This document shows positions 60,401-64,000 of a stretch of 64,000 nucleotides of DNA, one piece after another; position 1 is the stretch's first letter; every line of letters begins with the position of its first letter. The DNA comes from Erinaceus europaeus (taxonomy: Eukaryota > Chordata > Mammalia > Eulipotyphla > Erinaceidae), in NCBI RefSeq assembly GCF_950295315.1, contig NC_080171.1:114943064-115007063 (forward strand), in the 5' to 3' direction. The position numbers and the translations under genes are program-made. The notes under the pieces were generated by a model. It had not been told where the DNA came from and made no database searches. It saw nothing but the letters and a program-made list of their open reading frames with translations.

Positions 60401-61703
60401 GGGGCTTTGGAACCTCAGGCGTGAGAGTCTGTTTGCATAACCATTATGCTGTCTACCCTCTGCCCTAGGATTAGCTTTTATGTTAAGTTTACGTAGCTAT
60501 ATCTTGATGTTATGACCCCTGGGAAAGATGGGGATAGGGCTCAGAGCTGAAGTGTTGGTGTGGGTGATAGAGTAGAAAAGAAGTTAAGAGGGAAGCCACA
60601 ACTGTCGTCCTGTCCCTTCTGTTACCAGGCAGCGAGACAGCAGTGCGGGCCTGCTTTAGGTAAACCACACAGCTGAAGGCAGGACCGCTAGAGTCCTATG
60701 TGGATGGCCTGTGTGAGCCGACCTCTCTCTGGTTCTCGCACATGAATGAATAAAGACTGAGGAGATAGCATGATGGTCCTACAGAGACTTTCGTGCCTGG
60801 CATCGCCATAAACTAGAGTTGAGCATACTCTGATAAGTGAAATAGAACAATAATAATTTACGGTCTTTTAAAATGTTTTTGTTTGTTTGTTTGTTTTAAG
60901 TTATTGTTGTGAAATCTGCTGATACTAAAAGATTTAACATTGGGCGCCAGGCGGTGGCTCACCTAGTTATTAAGTGCTCACATTACAGTGCACAAGGACC
61001 TAGATTCAAGCCCCTGGTCCCCACCTGCAGGAGGAAAGCTTCCTAAGTGGTAAAACAGGGCTGCAGATATCTCTCTGTCTCTCAGTTTCTCTCTGTCTCT
61101 ATCCAATAAAATAAAAATTTTAAAAAGACTTACATTGACTTCCAGTGCAGTTCTTTGCTAGGAGGGGTTATATGTCAGTTTGCAATTTCATTTTCTGTTT
61201 GTACATTTTAGATGTAAATATGAAAGATTGACACCAAATCAAAGAAAATACGACCCTTAGTTCAGAAACAGGTTTGTTTTGTTTTTTTTTACCAGAGCAC
61301 ACTGCTCATCTCTGACTTATGGTGGTCCAGGTTTGAACCTGGGACTTTGGAGCCTCAGGCATGAGAGTCTGTTTGCGTAAGCATTATGTTATCTATCCAC
61401 ACCCTGAGCAGGACATTTATAACGAAATGATATTTTTTTCTATGTCAACTAGCCATTTTTTCCATCATTTATCCCTTGTTTTATTTCTAGTTTATTTGGG
61501 AAACATAGGACATACAAGCCAGGGTCTGAAAGTGACTCTCTTTAGTGAAGCAAATTATAAGACCATTTACTCAATCACAGTATCTCCATGTCCTCAGCTA
61601 AAAGGTTCTGACCTGGAAATTACGCTCACCAGAGGAACATCTGTGCCTGGCCCTGCTTGTGCATATGTTAATCTGAACATCTGTACAAATGGCATTGAGC
61701 AAG
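25584..61703 (+). CDS. IARS1: IARS1, cytoplasmic isoleucyl-tRNA synthetase (residues 1-1095; 3' end outside window)
   Basis: Gene-level entry. The coding sequence starts at 25591, after 7 bases of 5'UTR in this exon, and runs through 29 phase-consistent exons. It encodes about 1095 of roughly 1262 residues. The enzyme is a class Ia aminoacyl-tRNA synthetase. It activates isoleucine with ATP and charges tRNA-Ile in the cytosol, within the multi-synthetase complex in mammals. The HIGH-type motif is HYGH at residues 55-58 and WDCHGLP is at about 85-91. The CP1 editing domain shows [10 protein letters not shown] at 224-233 and GTGVVHQAP at 318-326. KMSKR is at 600-604. The anticodon-binding region follows about residue 690, then the vertebrate C-terminal extension. 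All introns are GT..AG and no frame break is seen. The remaining C-terminal exons (about 167 residues) are not found before base 64000. Confidence 0.97.
25930..26222 (+). repeat. SINE-D followed by SINE-C
   Basis: SINE-D (about 25930-26088) ends ATTAATAAATAAATAAAATC. SINE-C (about 26090-26222) follows directly. Confidence 0.8.
26490..26646 (+). CDS. IARS1: IARS1 coding exon 2 (HIGH motif)
   Basis: Residues 40-92. The exon carries [19 protein letters not shown] with the ATP-binding HYGH signature at 55-58, and ends in [10 protein letters not shown]. The acceptor is CTGTTAG and the donor GTATGT. Confidence 0.96.
27044..27163 (+). CDS. IARS1: IARS1 coding exon 3
   Basis: Residues 93-132, [20 protein letters not shown] to YSSEWR. 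The acceptor is TTCCAG and the donor GTATGT, phase 0 at both ends. Confidence 0.95.
27272..27520 (+). repeat. Old SINE-B with 3' module
   Basis: GGAGGTGGTGCACACATCAC to CAAAAAATAAAAGG, then a GCTGCCATGAGCTGTGGGTT module-like end. Confidence 0.6.
27548..28076 (+). repeat. Two SINE-E-like copies
   Basis: One spans about 27548-27812 (diverged). One spans 27906-28076, from GCCAGCAGAATAGCTCACTTGG to TCAAAAAATAAATAAAAATT. Confidence 0.6.
28148..28405 (-). repeat. SINE-A, inverted
   Basis: TATTTATTCCCTTTTGTTGC to GCTGCGCTACCGCCCAACTC. Confidence 0.9.
28410..28542 (-). repeat. SINE-C-like, inverted
   Basis: GGGATTGAACCTGGGACCTC and GTGGTCTCTCCAGCCC. Confidence 0.65.
28858..28940 (+). CDS. IARS1: IARS1 coding exon 4
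   Basis: Residues 133-160, [19 protein letters not shown] and then YPQFMESVW. The acceptor is TTTTAAG and the donor GTAGGT. The intron splits the Trp160 codon after TG. Confidence 0.95.
28976..29206 (+). repeat. Interspersed repeat (L1-like, unclassified)
   Basis: It shares text with 8405-8560 (inverted), 11925-12110 (inverted) and 32129-32345, including GGTGGTGGGAATTGTACCCC followed by TCTTATCC. Confidence 0.6.
29240..29378 (-). repeat. SINE-C, inverted
   Basis: AGAGCTCTGCTCAACTCTGG, GGTGCTGAGTTTTGAACC and CATAACCATTA. Confidence 0.75.
29495..29612 (+). CDS. IARS1: IARS1 coding exon 5
   Basis: Residues 160-199, [20 protein letters not shown] to SHQNYK. The acceptor is TTGCTAG and the donor GTAAAG. 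Confidence 0.95.
29740..29885 (-). repeat. (GA)n and old inverted SINE remnant
   Basis: GA run at 29751-29770, then GGTGCCGGACATTGAGAC and GAGCCATCTAGGTAGCC. Confidence 0.45.
30070..30285 (+). repeat. SINE-B
   Basis: GGACCCGGGTTCGAGCCCC core and CTCTCAATGTCTATCG end. Confidence 0.75.
30300..30613 (+). repeat. SINE-A
   Basis: Nearly consensus copy with a long AAC/AAT tail and poly(A). Confidence 0.92.
30635..31012. repeat. SINE-E (+) followed by inverted SINE-A
   Basis: SINE-E remnant 30635-30742 (GCTTTGCCATGTAGAC, CACACTGGAGGAAGC). Inverted SINE-A 30748-31012 starts with (TTTA)n and CCCTTTTGTTGCCC. Confidence 0.8.
31089..31236 (+). CDS. IARS1: IARS1 coding exon 6 (start of editing domain)
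   Basis: Residues 200-249. The exon contains [12 protein letters not shown], the threonine-rich segment of the CP1 editing domain that clears mischarged valine in this family. The acceptor is TTTCAG and the donor GTTAGT. Confidence 0.95.
31292..31408 (-). repeat. SINE-D, inverted
   Basis: TTAATGAGAAAGATAGGAG to CATGCTTGAGAGTCCAAAGC. Confidence 0.8.
31565..31690 (+). repeat. SINE-E
   Basis: CTGGTGAGCTAGCTCAGTC, GGGTTTGAGCCTGACC and CACTCTGTCTCTACC. Confidence 0.7.
31964..32051 (+). CDS. IARS1: IARS1 coding exon 7
   Basis: Residues 249-278, [20 protein letters not shown] to YEILER. The acceptor is CTCACAG and the donor GTATTG. Confidence 0.94.
32129..32345 (+). repeat. Interspersed repeat (L1-like, unclassified)
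   Basis: GGTGTTGGGAATTGTGCCCC then TCTTATCC, related to 28976-29206. A T-run precedes it. Confidence 0.55.
32599..32659 (+). CDS. IARS1: IARS1 coding exon 8
   Basis: Residues 278-298, [20 protein letters not shown]. This is the shortest IARS1 coding exon here at 61 bases. The acceptor is CCTCAG and the donor GTAAGA. Confidence 0.94.
32760..33312 (-). repeat. L1 3' fragment, inverted, split by SINE-A
   Basis: The L1 text (GTTTACAGTCAACAGTAAAA, AGTCTTTTACTTTGGTGC) breaks at about 32980 and resumes at 33243 with TTGTTTTTCAACTTCTGTC and ATGAGATCATCCCATATTC. It parallels 43305-43591. Confidence 0.75.
32982..33240 (-). repeat. SINE-A, inverted, nested in L1
   Basis: Poly(T) and TTATTCCCTTTTGTTGCCC to GTGCTACCGCCCTACTC. 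The GTTTTCCCTTCT target is duplicated. Confidence 0.88.
33313..33462 (+). repeat. SINE-B, 5'-truncated
   Basis: TCAAGCCCCTGATCCTCACC to ATCCAAAAATAAATTTG. Confidence 0.8.
33733..33986 (-). repeat. SINE-A, inverted
   Basis: Full inverted copy. CACATTCTTTTTTTT is duplicated at its two ends. Confidence 0.9.
33987..34278 (-). repeat. SINE-A, inverted
   Basis: Second tandem-like inverted copy, ending GCTACCGCCCGACTACCC. Confidence 0.88.
34354..34449 (+). CDS. IARS1: IARS1 coding exon 9 (editing domain)
   Basis: Residues 299-330, [16 protein letters not shown] to HQAPYFGA, with the conserved GTGVVHQAP editing motif. The acceptor is CTTTCAG and the donor GTGAGT. Confidence 0.95.
34527..34586. repeat. 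(TG)n microsatellite
   Basis: TG run with CG and AT interruptions in an IARS1 intron. Confidence 0.95.
34792..34998 (-). repeat. SINE-A, inverted, short
   Basis: CTAAACTGACTTT is duplicated at both ends. The tail is reduced. Confidence 0.85.
35298..35472 (+). repeat. SINE-B, old
   Basis: AAACCAGGTAGCACATCTG head, CAAGTCCCTGGTCCC core and GATAAATAGG end. Confidence 0.7.
35806..35928 (+). CDS. IARS1: IARS1 coding exon 10 (editing domain)
   Basis: Residues 331-371, [20 protein letters not shown] to FVGQYVK. The second Asp (332) matches the conserved CP1 editing aspartate. The first is Asp where human has Glu. The donor is GTCTGT. Confidence 0.95.
35960..36893 (-). repeat. Three consecutive inverted SINE-A copies
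   Basis: Copies at about 35960-36284, 36285-36563 and 36598-36893, all in the same orientation. The last has GTGTGAAGT(T/A)TTTTT duplicated at its ends. Confidence 0.9.
37030..37071. repeat. 21-bp exact tandem duplication
   Basis: The unit AGGATACATACTGTAGTTTC plus A occurs at 37030-37050 and again at 37051-37071. Confidence 0.95.
37303..37394 (+). CDS. IARS1: IARS1 coding exon 11
   Basis: Residues 372-402, [20 protein letters not shown] to HSYPFCWR. The acceptor is TTTAATAG and the donor GTAAGA. Confidence 0.95.
37726..38610 (-). repeat. Inverted SINE cluster: B, A, D, B
   Basis: Four inverted copies: SINE-B 37726-37922, SINE-A 37930-38216, SINE-D 38226-38388 with an (AT)n tail, and SINE-B 38390-38610. 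Confidence 0.85.
38760..39350 (+). repeat. Forward SINE cluster: C, A, C
   Basis: Diverged SINE-C 38760-38888, near-consensus SINE-A 38932-39214 and SINE-C 39228-39350. Confidence 0.85.
39437..39535 (+). CDS. IARS1: IARS1 coding exon 12
   Basis: Residues 402-435, [20 protein letters not shown] to NDRCYW. The acceptor is TTCACAG and the donor GTAGGA. The intron splits the Trp435 codon. Confidence 0.95.
39655..39895 (+). repeat. SINE-B with 3' module
   Basis: GGCCCGGGTTCGAGCCCTG core, then GGCCACCAGAAGCAGTGATC and AATCTTGGTTGCAAAGG. Confidence 0.7.
39972..40098 (+). CDS. IARS1: IARS1 coding exon 13
   Basis: Residues 435-477, [20 protein letters not shown] and then [32 protein letters not shown] is a strongly conserved active-site segment of class Ia synthetases. 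Confidence 0.95.
40495..40676 (-). repeat. SINE-B, inverted
   Basis: TTATTACTTACTGGGTAGAG to GGTGCACCACCACCCAGCCC. Confidence 0.8.
40832..41146 (-). repeat. SINE-A, inverted, with 3' module
   Basis: The poly(T) is followed by the complement of the extra module (GCCTCCGGAGTTATCTCTGG, CCTGGAGGCCATTTTTT), then the SINE-A complement. Confidence 0.82.
41665..42070. repeat. SINE-B with 3' module (+), then inverted SINE-C/D
   Basis: SINE-B 41665-41845 and module 41858-41942 (GGAGCCCCAGCAATAACC). An old inverted SINE lies at 41943-42070. Confidence 0.7.
42146..42219 (+). CDS. IARS1: IARS1 coding exon 14
   Basis: Residues 478-502, [20 protein letters not shown] and then LHRE. The acceptor is TTGATAG and the donor GTTGGT. 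Confidence 0.94.
42562..42845 (+). repeat. SINE-A
   Basis: GGAGTTGGGCGGTAGCGCAG to GGAAATAAATATATTTTTTA. It ends only about 25 bases before coding exon 15. Confidence 0.9.
42870..43064 (+). CDS. IARS1: IARS1 coding exon 15
   Basis: Residues 502-567, [20 protein letters not shown], then [15 protein letters not shown] and [12 protein letters not shown]. It is the longest IARS1 coding exon in the window. The intron splits the Trp567 codon. Confidence 0.96.
43305..43591 (-). repeat. L1 3' fragment, inverted
   Basis: GTACAATAGTTTGTACATGC, AGTCTTTTACTTTGGTGC and GAGTGAGATCATCCCATATT. The same family as 32760-33312, with its 3' end at 59728. Confidence 0.75.
43592..43702 (-). repeat. SINE-C, inverted, old
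   Basis: CCAGAGAGCTGTTCAACTTT and GGTGCTGAGGACTAAAC. Confidence 0.65.
44086..44244 (-). repeat. SINE-D, inverted, with (CA)n(TA)n tail
   Basis: ACAC/ATAT repeats and poly(T), then AAGACATCACTCTGGTACAT to CCACTGCACCATCTCCC. Confidence 0.85.
44692..45150 (-). repeat. Inverted SINE-A, partial SINE-A tail and SINE-C
   Basis: SINE-A 44692-44942. A second SINE-A tail (44950-45005, TTTCCCTTTTGTTGCCCTTG) is cut off by inverted SINE-C 45020-45150. Confidence 0.8.
45203..45289 (+). CDS. IARS1: IARS1 coding exon 16
   Basis: Residues 567-596, [20 protein letters not shown] and then IVNGLVLA. The acceptor is TTTTCAG and the donor GTAGGC. Confidence 0.95.
45465..45720 (-). repeat. SINE-A, inverted
   Basis: Poly(T) and TTATTCCCCTTTGTTGCCC to CACTGCCCGACTCCC. 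The head is slightly shortened. Confidence 0.88.
46107..46190 (+). CDS. IARS1: IARS1 coding exon 17 (KMSKS motif)
   Basis: Residues 596-624, [20 protein letters not shown] to GADALR. KMSKR at 600-604 is the class I KMSKS loop that stabilises the adenylation transition state. The donor is GTACAA. Confidence 0.96.
46675..47372 (-). repeat. SINE-B, inverted, split by a solo LTR
   Basis: The left part ends AACCCAGGCCCTTG (46757). The right part resumes CCCTTGCACATTGTAACATG (47320). Confidence 0.8.
46758..47319 (-). mobile_element. Solo LTR, antisense, class II (ERVK-like)
   Basis: 562 bp beginning TGTTGTAGG and ending CACCACA on the + strand, with CCCTTG duplicated at 46752-46757 and 47320-47325. 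On the minus strand the element starts TGTGG and ends CAACA. AATAAA lies at 46857-46852, about 95 bases from that 3' end. No internal genes are present. Confidence 0.8.
47602..47746 (+). CDS. IARS1: IARS1 coding exon 18
   Basis: Residues 624-672, [20 protein letters not shown] to QNVLRLQK. The acceptor is CATTCAG and the donor GTAAGG. Confidence 0.95.
48236..48398 (-). repeat. SINE-C, inverted
   Basis: (CCTC)n/(GCTT)n-like start, GAGCACTGTTCAGCTCTGG and GCATAACCACTATGCTATCT. Confidence 0.85.
48584..48704 (+). CDS. IARS1: IARS1 coding exon 19
   Basis: Residues 673-713, [20 protein letters not shown] to FFETEMA. This is the start of the helical anticodon-binding region. The acceptor is TTCCTAG and the donor GTGTGT. 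Confidence 0.94.
49620..50070 (+). repeat. SINE-C and SINE-A
   Basis: SINE-C 49620-49728 (GATAACATAATGGTTATGC). SINE-A 49816-50070 (GGAGTCGGGCAGTTGCGCAG to AGGGAATAAATAGATATT). Confidence 0.87.
50554..50645 (+). CDS. IARS1: IARS1 coding exon 20
   Basis: Residues 713-743, [20 protein letters not shown] and then [20 protein letters not shown] is a hallmark of the IleRS anticodon-binding domain. The donor is GTACGT. Confidence 0.96.
51040..51240 (+). repeat. SINE-B, old
   Basis: GGCCCAGGTTCAAACCCCCA core and CTCTCAATTTTTGTTCCAAA end. Confidence 0.7.
51391..51440. repeat. (TG)n microsatellite
   Basis: Uninterrupted TG run of about 48 bases. Confidence 0.95.
51658..52015. repeat. SINE-D (-), SINE-D head (+), SINE-E (+)
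   Basis: Inverted SINE-D 51658-51790. Forward head CAGCCCAGGAGGTGGCACAG 51808-51845. SINE-E 51858-52015 (GGCCAGCAGCGTAGTCCACC). Confidence 0.65.
52152..52229 (+). CDS. IARS1: IARS1 coding exon 21
   Basis: Residues 744-769, [20 protein letters not shown] and then SLCRLM. The acceptor is TTTCTAG and the donor GTAAGG. Confidence 0.95.
52672..53282. repeat. SINE cluster: B (-), C/D (-), D (+), B (-)
   Basis: Old inverted SINE-B 52672-52806, inverted C/D-like 52808-52910, near-consensus forward SINE-D 52935-53080 (GTGGTCCGGGAGGTGGCGCA) and inverted SINE-B 53083-53282. Confidence 0.8.
53585..53706 (+). CDS. IARS1: IARS1 coding exon 22
   Basis: Residues 770-810, [20 protein letters not shown] to HYLMLPHVR. 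The acceptor is TTATGCAG and the donor GTAAGA. Confidence 0.95.
54086..54188 (+). CDS. IARS1: IARS1 coding exon 23
   Basis: Residues 810-844, [20 protein letters not shown] to RKTIPIK. The acceptor is CAATCAG. The donor GTTTGA is weaker than its neighbours. Confidence 0.95.
54254..54530 (+). repeat. SINE-A with internal deletion
   Basis: GGGGAGTCGGGCGGGAGCAC head. Box B and flanking bases are missing between GGATC and CTCACCTGC. Normal tail. Confidence 0.88.
54718..54801 (+). CDS. IARS1: IARS1 coding exon 24
   Basis: Residues 845-872, [20 protein letters not shown] and then SLEKYIIE. The acceptor is CCCCTAG and the donor GTAAGA. Confidence 0.95.
54840..55742 (-). repeat. L1 fragment, inverted, split by SINE-B
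   Basis: Mammalian L1 3' region complement (GTGTTGCTTTGGACATAGG, GCCTCCAGCTGGTTTTCACA). It is interrupted at 55405-55573 by an inverted SINE-B and resumes TTGCATTTCTCTGATAATCA. Confidence 0.75.
55744..56015 (+). repeat. SINE-D head and SINE-E-like copy
   Basis: CCCGGGAGTTGGCACAGTGG at 55744, then a SINE-E-like copy at 55811-56015 ending CTAAATAAAAATATAAAC. Confidence 0.6.
56106..56376 (+). repeat. SINE-A
   Basis: GGAGTCGGGCAGTAGTGCAG to GGAAGTAAATATTTAAAAAA. A GAAAGGGAGTT(C/T)AT duplication flanks it. Confidence 0.9.
56470..56602 (-). repeat. SINE-C, inverted
   Basis: ACCAGAGCACTGATCAGCTC to GCCATTATGCTATCTACCC. Confidence 0.87.
56714..56888 (+). CDS. IARS1: IARS1 coding exon 25
   Basis: Residues 873-931, [20 protein letters not shown] to ERFQETG. 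The acceptor is CATCAG and the donor GTGGGT. The intron splits a Gly codon. Confidence 0.95.
57384..57496 (+). CDS. IARS1: IARS1 coding exon 26
   Basis: Residues 931-968, [20 protein letters not shown] to AHSDAQ. The acceptor is TCAATAG and the donor GTATTT. Confidence 0.94.
57645..57775 (+). repeat. Old SINE-E-like remnant
   Basis: GGTCCAGGTTCAAGACTCTG and AGAAGCTTCGTAAGCGGTGG, with weak borders. Confidence 0.5.
57964..58228 (+). repeat. SINE-A
   Basis: GGGAGTCAGGCGGTAGCGCA to AGGGAATAAATATTTAAAAG. Confidence 0.9.
58449..58635 (+). repeat. SINE-B
   Basis: GAGGCCAGGCGGTGGCGTAC to CCAGTAATAAATTTTTTTCC. It ends about 50 bases before coding exon 27. Confidence 0.85.
58689..58784 (+). CDS. IARS1: IARS1 coding exon 27
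   Basis: Residues 969-1000, [20 protein letters not shown] and then [12 protein letters not shown]. The acceptor is CCTACAG and the donor GTTGGT. Confidence 0.95.
59145..59438 (+). repeat. SINE-A
   Basis: GAGTCGGGCGGTAGCGCAGT to AGGGAATAAATAATTTTTTT, with small internal duplications (CACATAG, AGCGGTGA). Confidence 0.88.
59458..59724 (+). repeat. SINE-B with a local duplication
   Basis: The GGCTGTCTCTATCCA segment occurs twice, at 59628 and 59694, separated by about 50 unrelated bases. Confidence 0.8.
59728..59826 (+). repeat. L1 3' end
   Basis: Forward copy of the terminal L1 sequence (GCATGTACAAACTATTGTAC, AATTCTCCAATAAAG) ending in an A-rich tail. Confidence 0.7.
60126..60302 (+). CDS. 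IARS1: IARS1 coding exon 28
   Basis: Residues 1001-1059, [20 protein letters not shown] to VLIQEKMQ. The acceptor is TTCCAG and the donor GTAAGT. Confidence 0.95.
60338..60468 (-). repeat. SINE-C, inverted
   Basis: GAGCACTGTTCAGCTCTGGC to GCATAACCATTATGCTGTCT, directly downstream of coding exon 28. Confidence 0.87.
60952..61404. repeat. SINE-B (+) and SINE-C (-)
   Basis: SINE-B 60952-61126 (CCAGGCGGTGGCTCACCTAG). Inverted SINE-C 61280-61404. Confidence 0.83.
61598..61703 (+). CDS. IARS1: IARS1 coding exon 29 (last in window)
   Basis: Residues 1060-1095, [20 protein letters not shown] to NGIEQ, leading into the vertebrate C-terminal extension. The acceptor is CCTCAG and the donor GTAAGA. 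No continuation exon is seen from 61704 to 64000, which is repeat-rich intron. Confidence 0.94.
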
Positions 61704-61911
61704 GTAAGAATATATACAATTTAGCTTTGTTGTTGTTCCTCCTTATTAACTGTTTTATATAGATTTATGGATATCTTTAATGCTGTTGTGGAATTATTAT
61801 TAAAATCAGTAAGCTTCTCTTTTAAATTGTCGTGAAAGTGAATTATTGCATGTGAGCTGGAGGAGGAGAAGCCAGAGCACCACTCAGGTTACGTGCAGTC
61901 CCAGGGCTGAA

Positions 61912-62192
61912 CTCGTTTTTTTTTTTTTTAATATTTATTTTATTTATTCCCTTTTGTTGCCCTTGTTGTTTTATTGTTGTAGTTATTATTGTTGTTGTCG
62001 TTGTTGGATAGGACAGAGAGAAATGGAGAGAGGAGGGGAAGACAGAGAGGAGGAGAGAAAGATAGACACCTGCAGACCTGCTTCACCACCTGTGAAGCGA
62101 CTCCCCTGCAGGTGGGGAGCCGGGATTCGAACCGGGGTCCTTGTGCTTTGAGCCACCTGCGCTTAACCCGCTGCGCTACAGCCTGACTCCCC
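61912..62192 (-). repeat. SINE-A, inverted
   Basis: Near-consensus inverted copy. CAGGGCTGAACTC is duplicated at both ends. Confidence 0.92.
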
Positions 62193-62509
62193 AGGGCTGA
62201 ACTCTTAACAGCTGGGCATTTCCCCTGTAGTTCCTGCAGGCTACAACTAAACACCTTGAACTTTGCACATAGCATCAAACATGAAAAGATGCTTACAGCT
62301 GGAAGGAAAAAGACATTCTACTTAGGAACCTCATGGTCAGCCAGCAAAGCAGTGGTCCATTTCCTGAGTTCCCCCTTTTTTTTTTTCTCTATAAATCTTT
62401 GTCTTGGAACTAAAGAGGATGCAGCTAGGAAATGTCCCAACAAAATCCTGCTTTGTCTACAAAAGATCAGGAAAGTGGCAGCCTTTAAGACACTGGAAAT
62501 GTTTATTTT

Positions 62510-62842
62510 GTTTGTTTATTGGATAGAGACAGCCAGAAATTATGAGGGAAGGGAGTGACAGAGAGGAAGAGAGACAGAGAGACACTTGCAACACTGCTTC
62601 ACCACTTGCAAAGCTTTCCCCCTGCAGGTGGGAACTGGGGGCTCAAACCTGGGTCCCTGTGCATTGTAACACGTGCGCTTAGCCAGATATGCCACTACCT
62701 AGCCCCTTGTTTTTTGTTTGTTTTTGTTTGTTTTTAAATCAGAGCACTGTTCAGCTCTGGTTTATGCTGGTGCAAGGCCTTGAACCTAGGACTTTGGAGC
62801 CTCAGGCATGATTCTCTTTGTATAATCATTGTAATTTACCCT
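62510..62842 (-). repeat. Inverted SINE-B and SINE-C
   Basis: SINE-B 62510-62708. SINE-C 62718-62842 with GAGCACTGTTCAGCTCTGG. Confidence 0.85.
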
Positions 62843-62844
62843 CC

Positions 62845-63290
62845 AGACAGTGGAATGTTTAGATGATAATGGCTTTGCTTAAGCCAAATATAACATGGGG
62901 GGAAAAAAATGATAGTCATGGCCACACTATCACCATATACCAGCAAAAGCCAATTGGGGAGCCTAGACTTTTTCCCTTAACAAGTCAAGGAGCCTCAAGC
63001 CCCCACTGGCTTTGTGTCACAGTAAGTGGCAGCCAGGGAGTTTTCTTCACCTAGGCAACGATGGGCTCTTTTCCCCAGATCTGTCAGTGTAGATCCCCTC
63101 TGTGTGGACCCATGCTTTCAGTCTCCCCAGATAAGGCACCCCTCCACCTCCCCACCACTGTCCAGTGGGAATGTTGCCCTACCTTGCTGATCCACAAGGT
63201 ATCAGTGTACACCAGATGGAAGCAGTGACTAGGCATGACTGCTGTTCAGACACGGGCAGTTGTTCAGGAGGCCTGATAAGGGGAATTTCA
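62845..63290. other. Intronic DNA without recognised features
   Basis: Mixed-composition, apparently unique sequence in the IARS1 intron. I see no exon, RNA or repeat here. Confidence 0.5.
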
Positions 63291-63291
63291 G

Positions 63292-63958
63292 GAGTCAGGC
63301 GGTAGTGCAGCAGTTAAGCATAAGCGGTACAAAGCAGGACCGGCTTAAGGATCCTGTTTGAGCCCCCAGCTCCCCACCTGCAGGGGAGTCGCTTCACAGG
63401 CGGTGAAGCAGGTCTGCAGGTGTCTTTCTCTCCTCCTCTCTGTCTTCCCCTCCTCTCTCCATTTCTCTCTGTCCTTACAACAACAATAAAAAGGGCAACA
63501 AAAAGGAAATAAATATTTTTTTTAAAAAGGGGAGAATTTCCTCCATACCTGACCCCTCCTTCAGCCCCACAGTTAGTGCAGTACAAATGGAAACCCAAAA
63601 TCCCCATCTCATCAAGAGTTAGGGAAATAATGCCCCTTGCTAGTAGTATATGGTCGCATAAAGTCAGCTGAAAAGAGGGTTTAACTAAGAATCAGACTTG
63701 GAAATCTGTGGTGTCAAGTTCAGTCCCCAGCACATATGCCAGGGGTGATCTGGCTTTTTTTCTCTCATTAACAAATACATAGGGCCGGTGAAGTAACTCT
63801 CGGATAGTGCGCTGCCTTTCCAGTTGCTTAACCCAGGTTCAGCCCGACCCTTAACCGCATTGAAAGAAACTTTAGTGCTGTAGTCTCTTTCTTTCTCCTC
63901 CCCACTTCTGTCTCTTATCTAAAAACAAAGTCTCTTATCTAAAAATAAATAAGCCTTA
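63292..63958 (+). repeat. SINE-A and SINE-E
   Basis: SINE-A 63292-63528 (AGGAGTCAGGCGGTAGTGCA). SINE-E 63780-63958 (GGGCCGGTGAAGTAACTCTC to TCTAAAAATAAATAAGCC), with unassigned sequence between. Confidence 0.75.
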
Positions 63959-64000
63959 GTACTTCAAATACTACAAAATACTGATTAAAAAACGAAAAAA

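Overview
This window is vertebrate nuclear DNA from a placental mammal. It carries the 3' part of NOL8 (nucleolar protein 8) and, on the same strand, most of IARS1 (cytoplasmic isoleucyl-tRNA synthetase). The two genes are also neighbours on human 9q22. Exons were placed by translating across GT..AG boundaries, requiring phase continuity, and comparing with the human proteins as I know them. Both reading frames are intact wherever they can be followed. The interspersed repeats are tRNA-derived SINEs whose copies begin like GTCGGGCGGTAGCGCAG. I associate these with hedgehogs (Erinaceidae), so a hedgehog such as Erinaceus is the likely source. This rests on recognition of the repeats, not on a search.

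Layout. 1-19313: the last 11 coding exons of NOL8, about 979 codons. The N-terminal roughly 190 residues, including the RNA-recognition motif, lie upstream. 19314 to about 20415: NOL8 3'UTR with a poly(A) signal at 20393. About 20416-22400: SINE-rich intergenic DNA. About 22050-22720: the CpG-rich IARS1 promoter with paired CCAAT boxes, E-boxes, an ATF4-type amino-acid-response element and an ETS site. About 22465-22570: inferred non-coding exon 1. 25584-61703: 29 coding exons of IARS1 encoding residues 1-1095 of about 1262. The last exons lie beyond the window. IARS1 intron 1 holds a candidate H/ACA snoRNA (about 23775-23910), probably the counterpart of SNORA84.

Introns and intergenic DNA are crowded with repeats. 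I use working names. SINE-A is the 250-290 bp form with box A/B and a tail of AAC/AAT repeats ending in AATAAATA. SINE-B is about 210 bp with a GGTGGCGCACCTGGTTAAG-like head. SINE-C is about 115 bp with a GATAGCATAATGGTTATGC-like head. SINE-D is about 150 bp with a GTCCGGGAGGTGGCGCAGTG-like head. SINE-E is an older form with a TAGCTCACTTGG-like head. There are also L1-type fragments and two convincing solo LTRs with 6-bp target duplications (7641-8072 and 46758-47319), class II (ERVK-like) by their ends. Repeat borders are approximate unless a target-site duplication is named.

Function. NOL8 is a nucleolar ribosome-biogenesis factor and IARS1 charges tRNA-Ile in the cytosol. They are independent transcription units with no operon-like relation. 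The most notable regulatory observations are the ATF4-type element fused to an ETS site at the IARS1 start region, a possible upstream ORF overlapping the IARS1 start codon, and the intronic snoRNA candidate.
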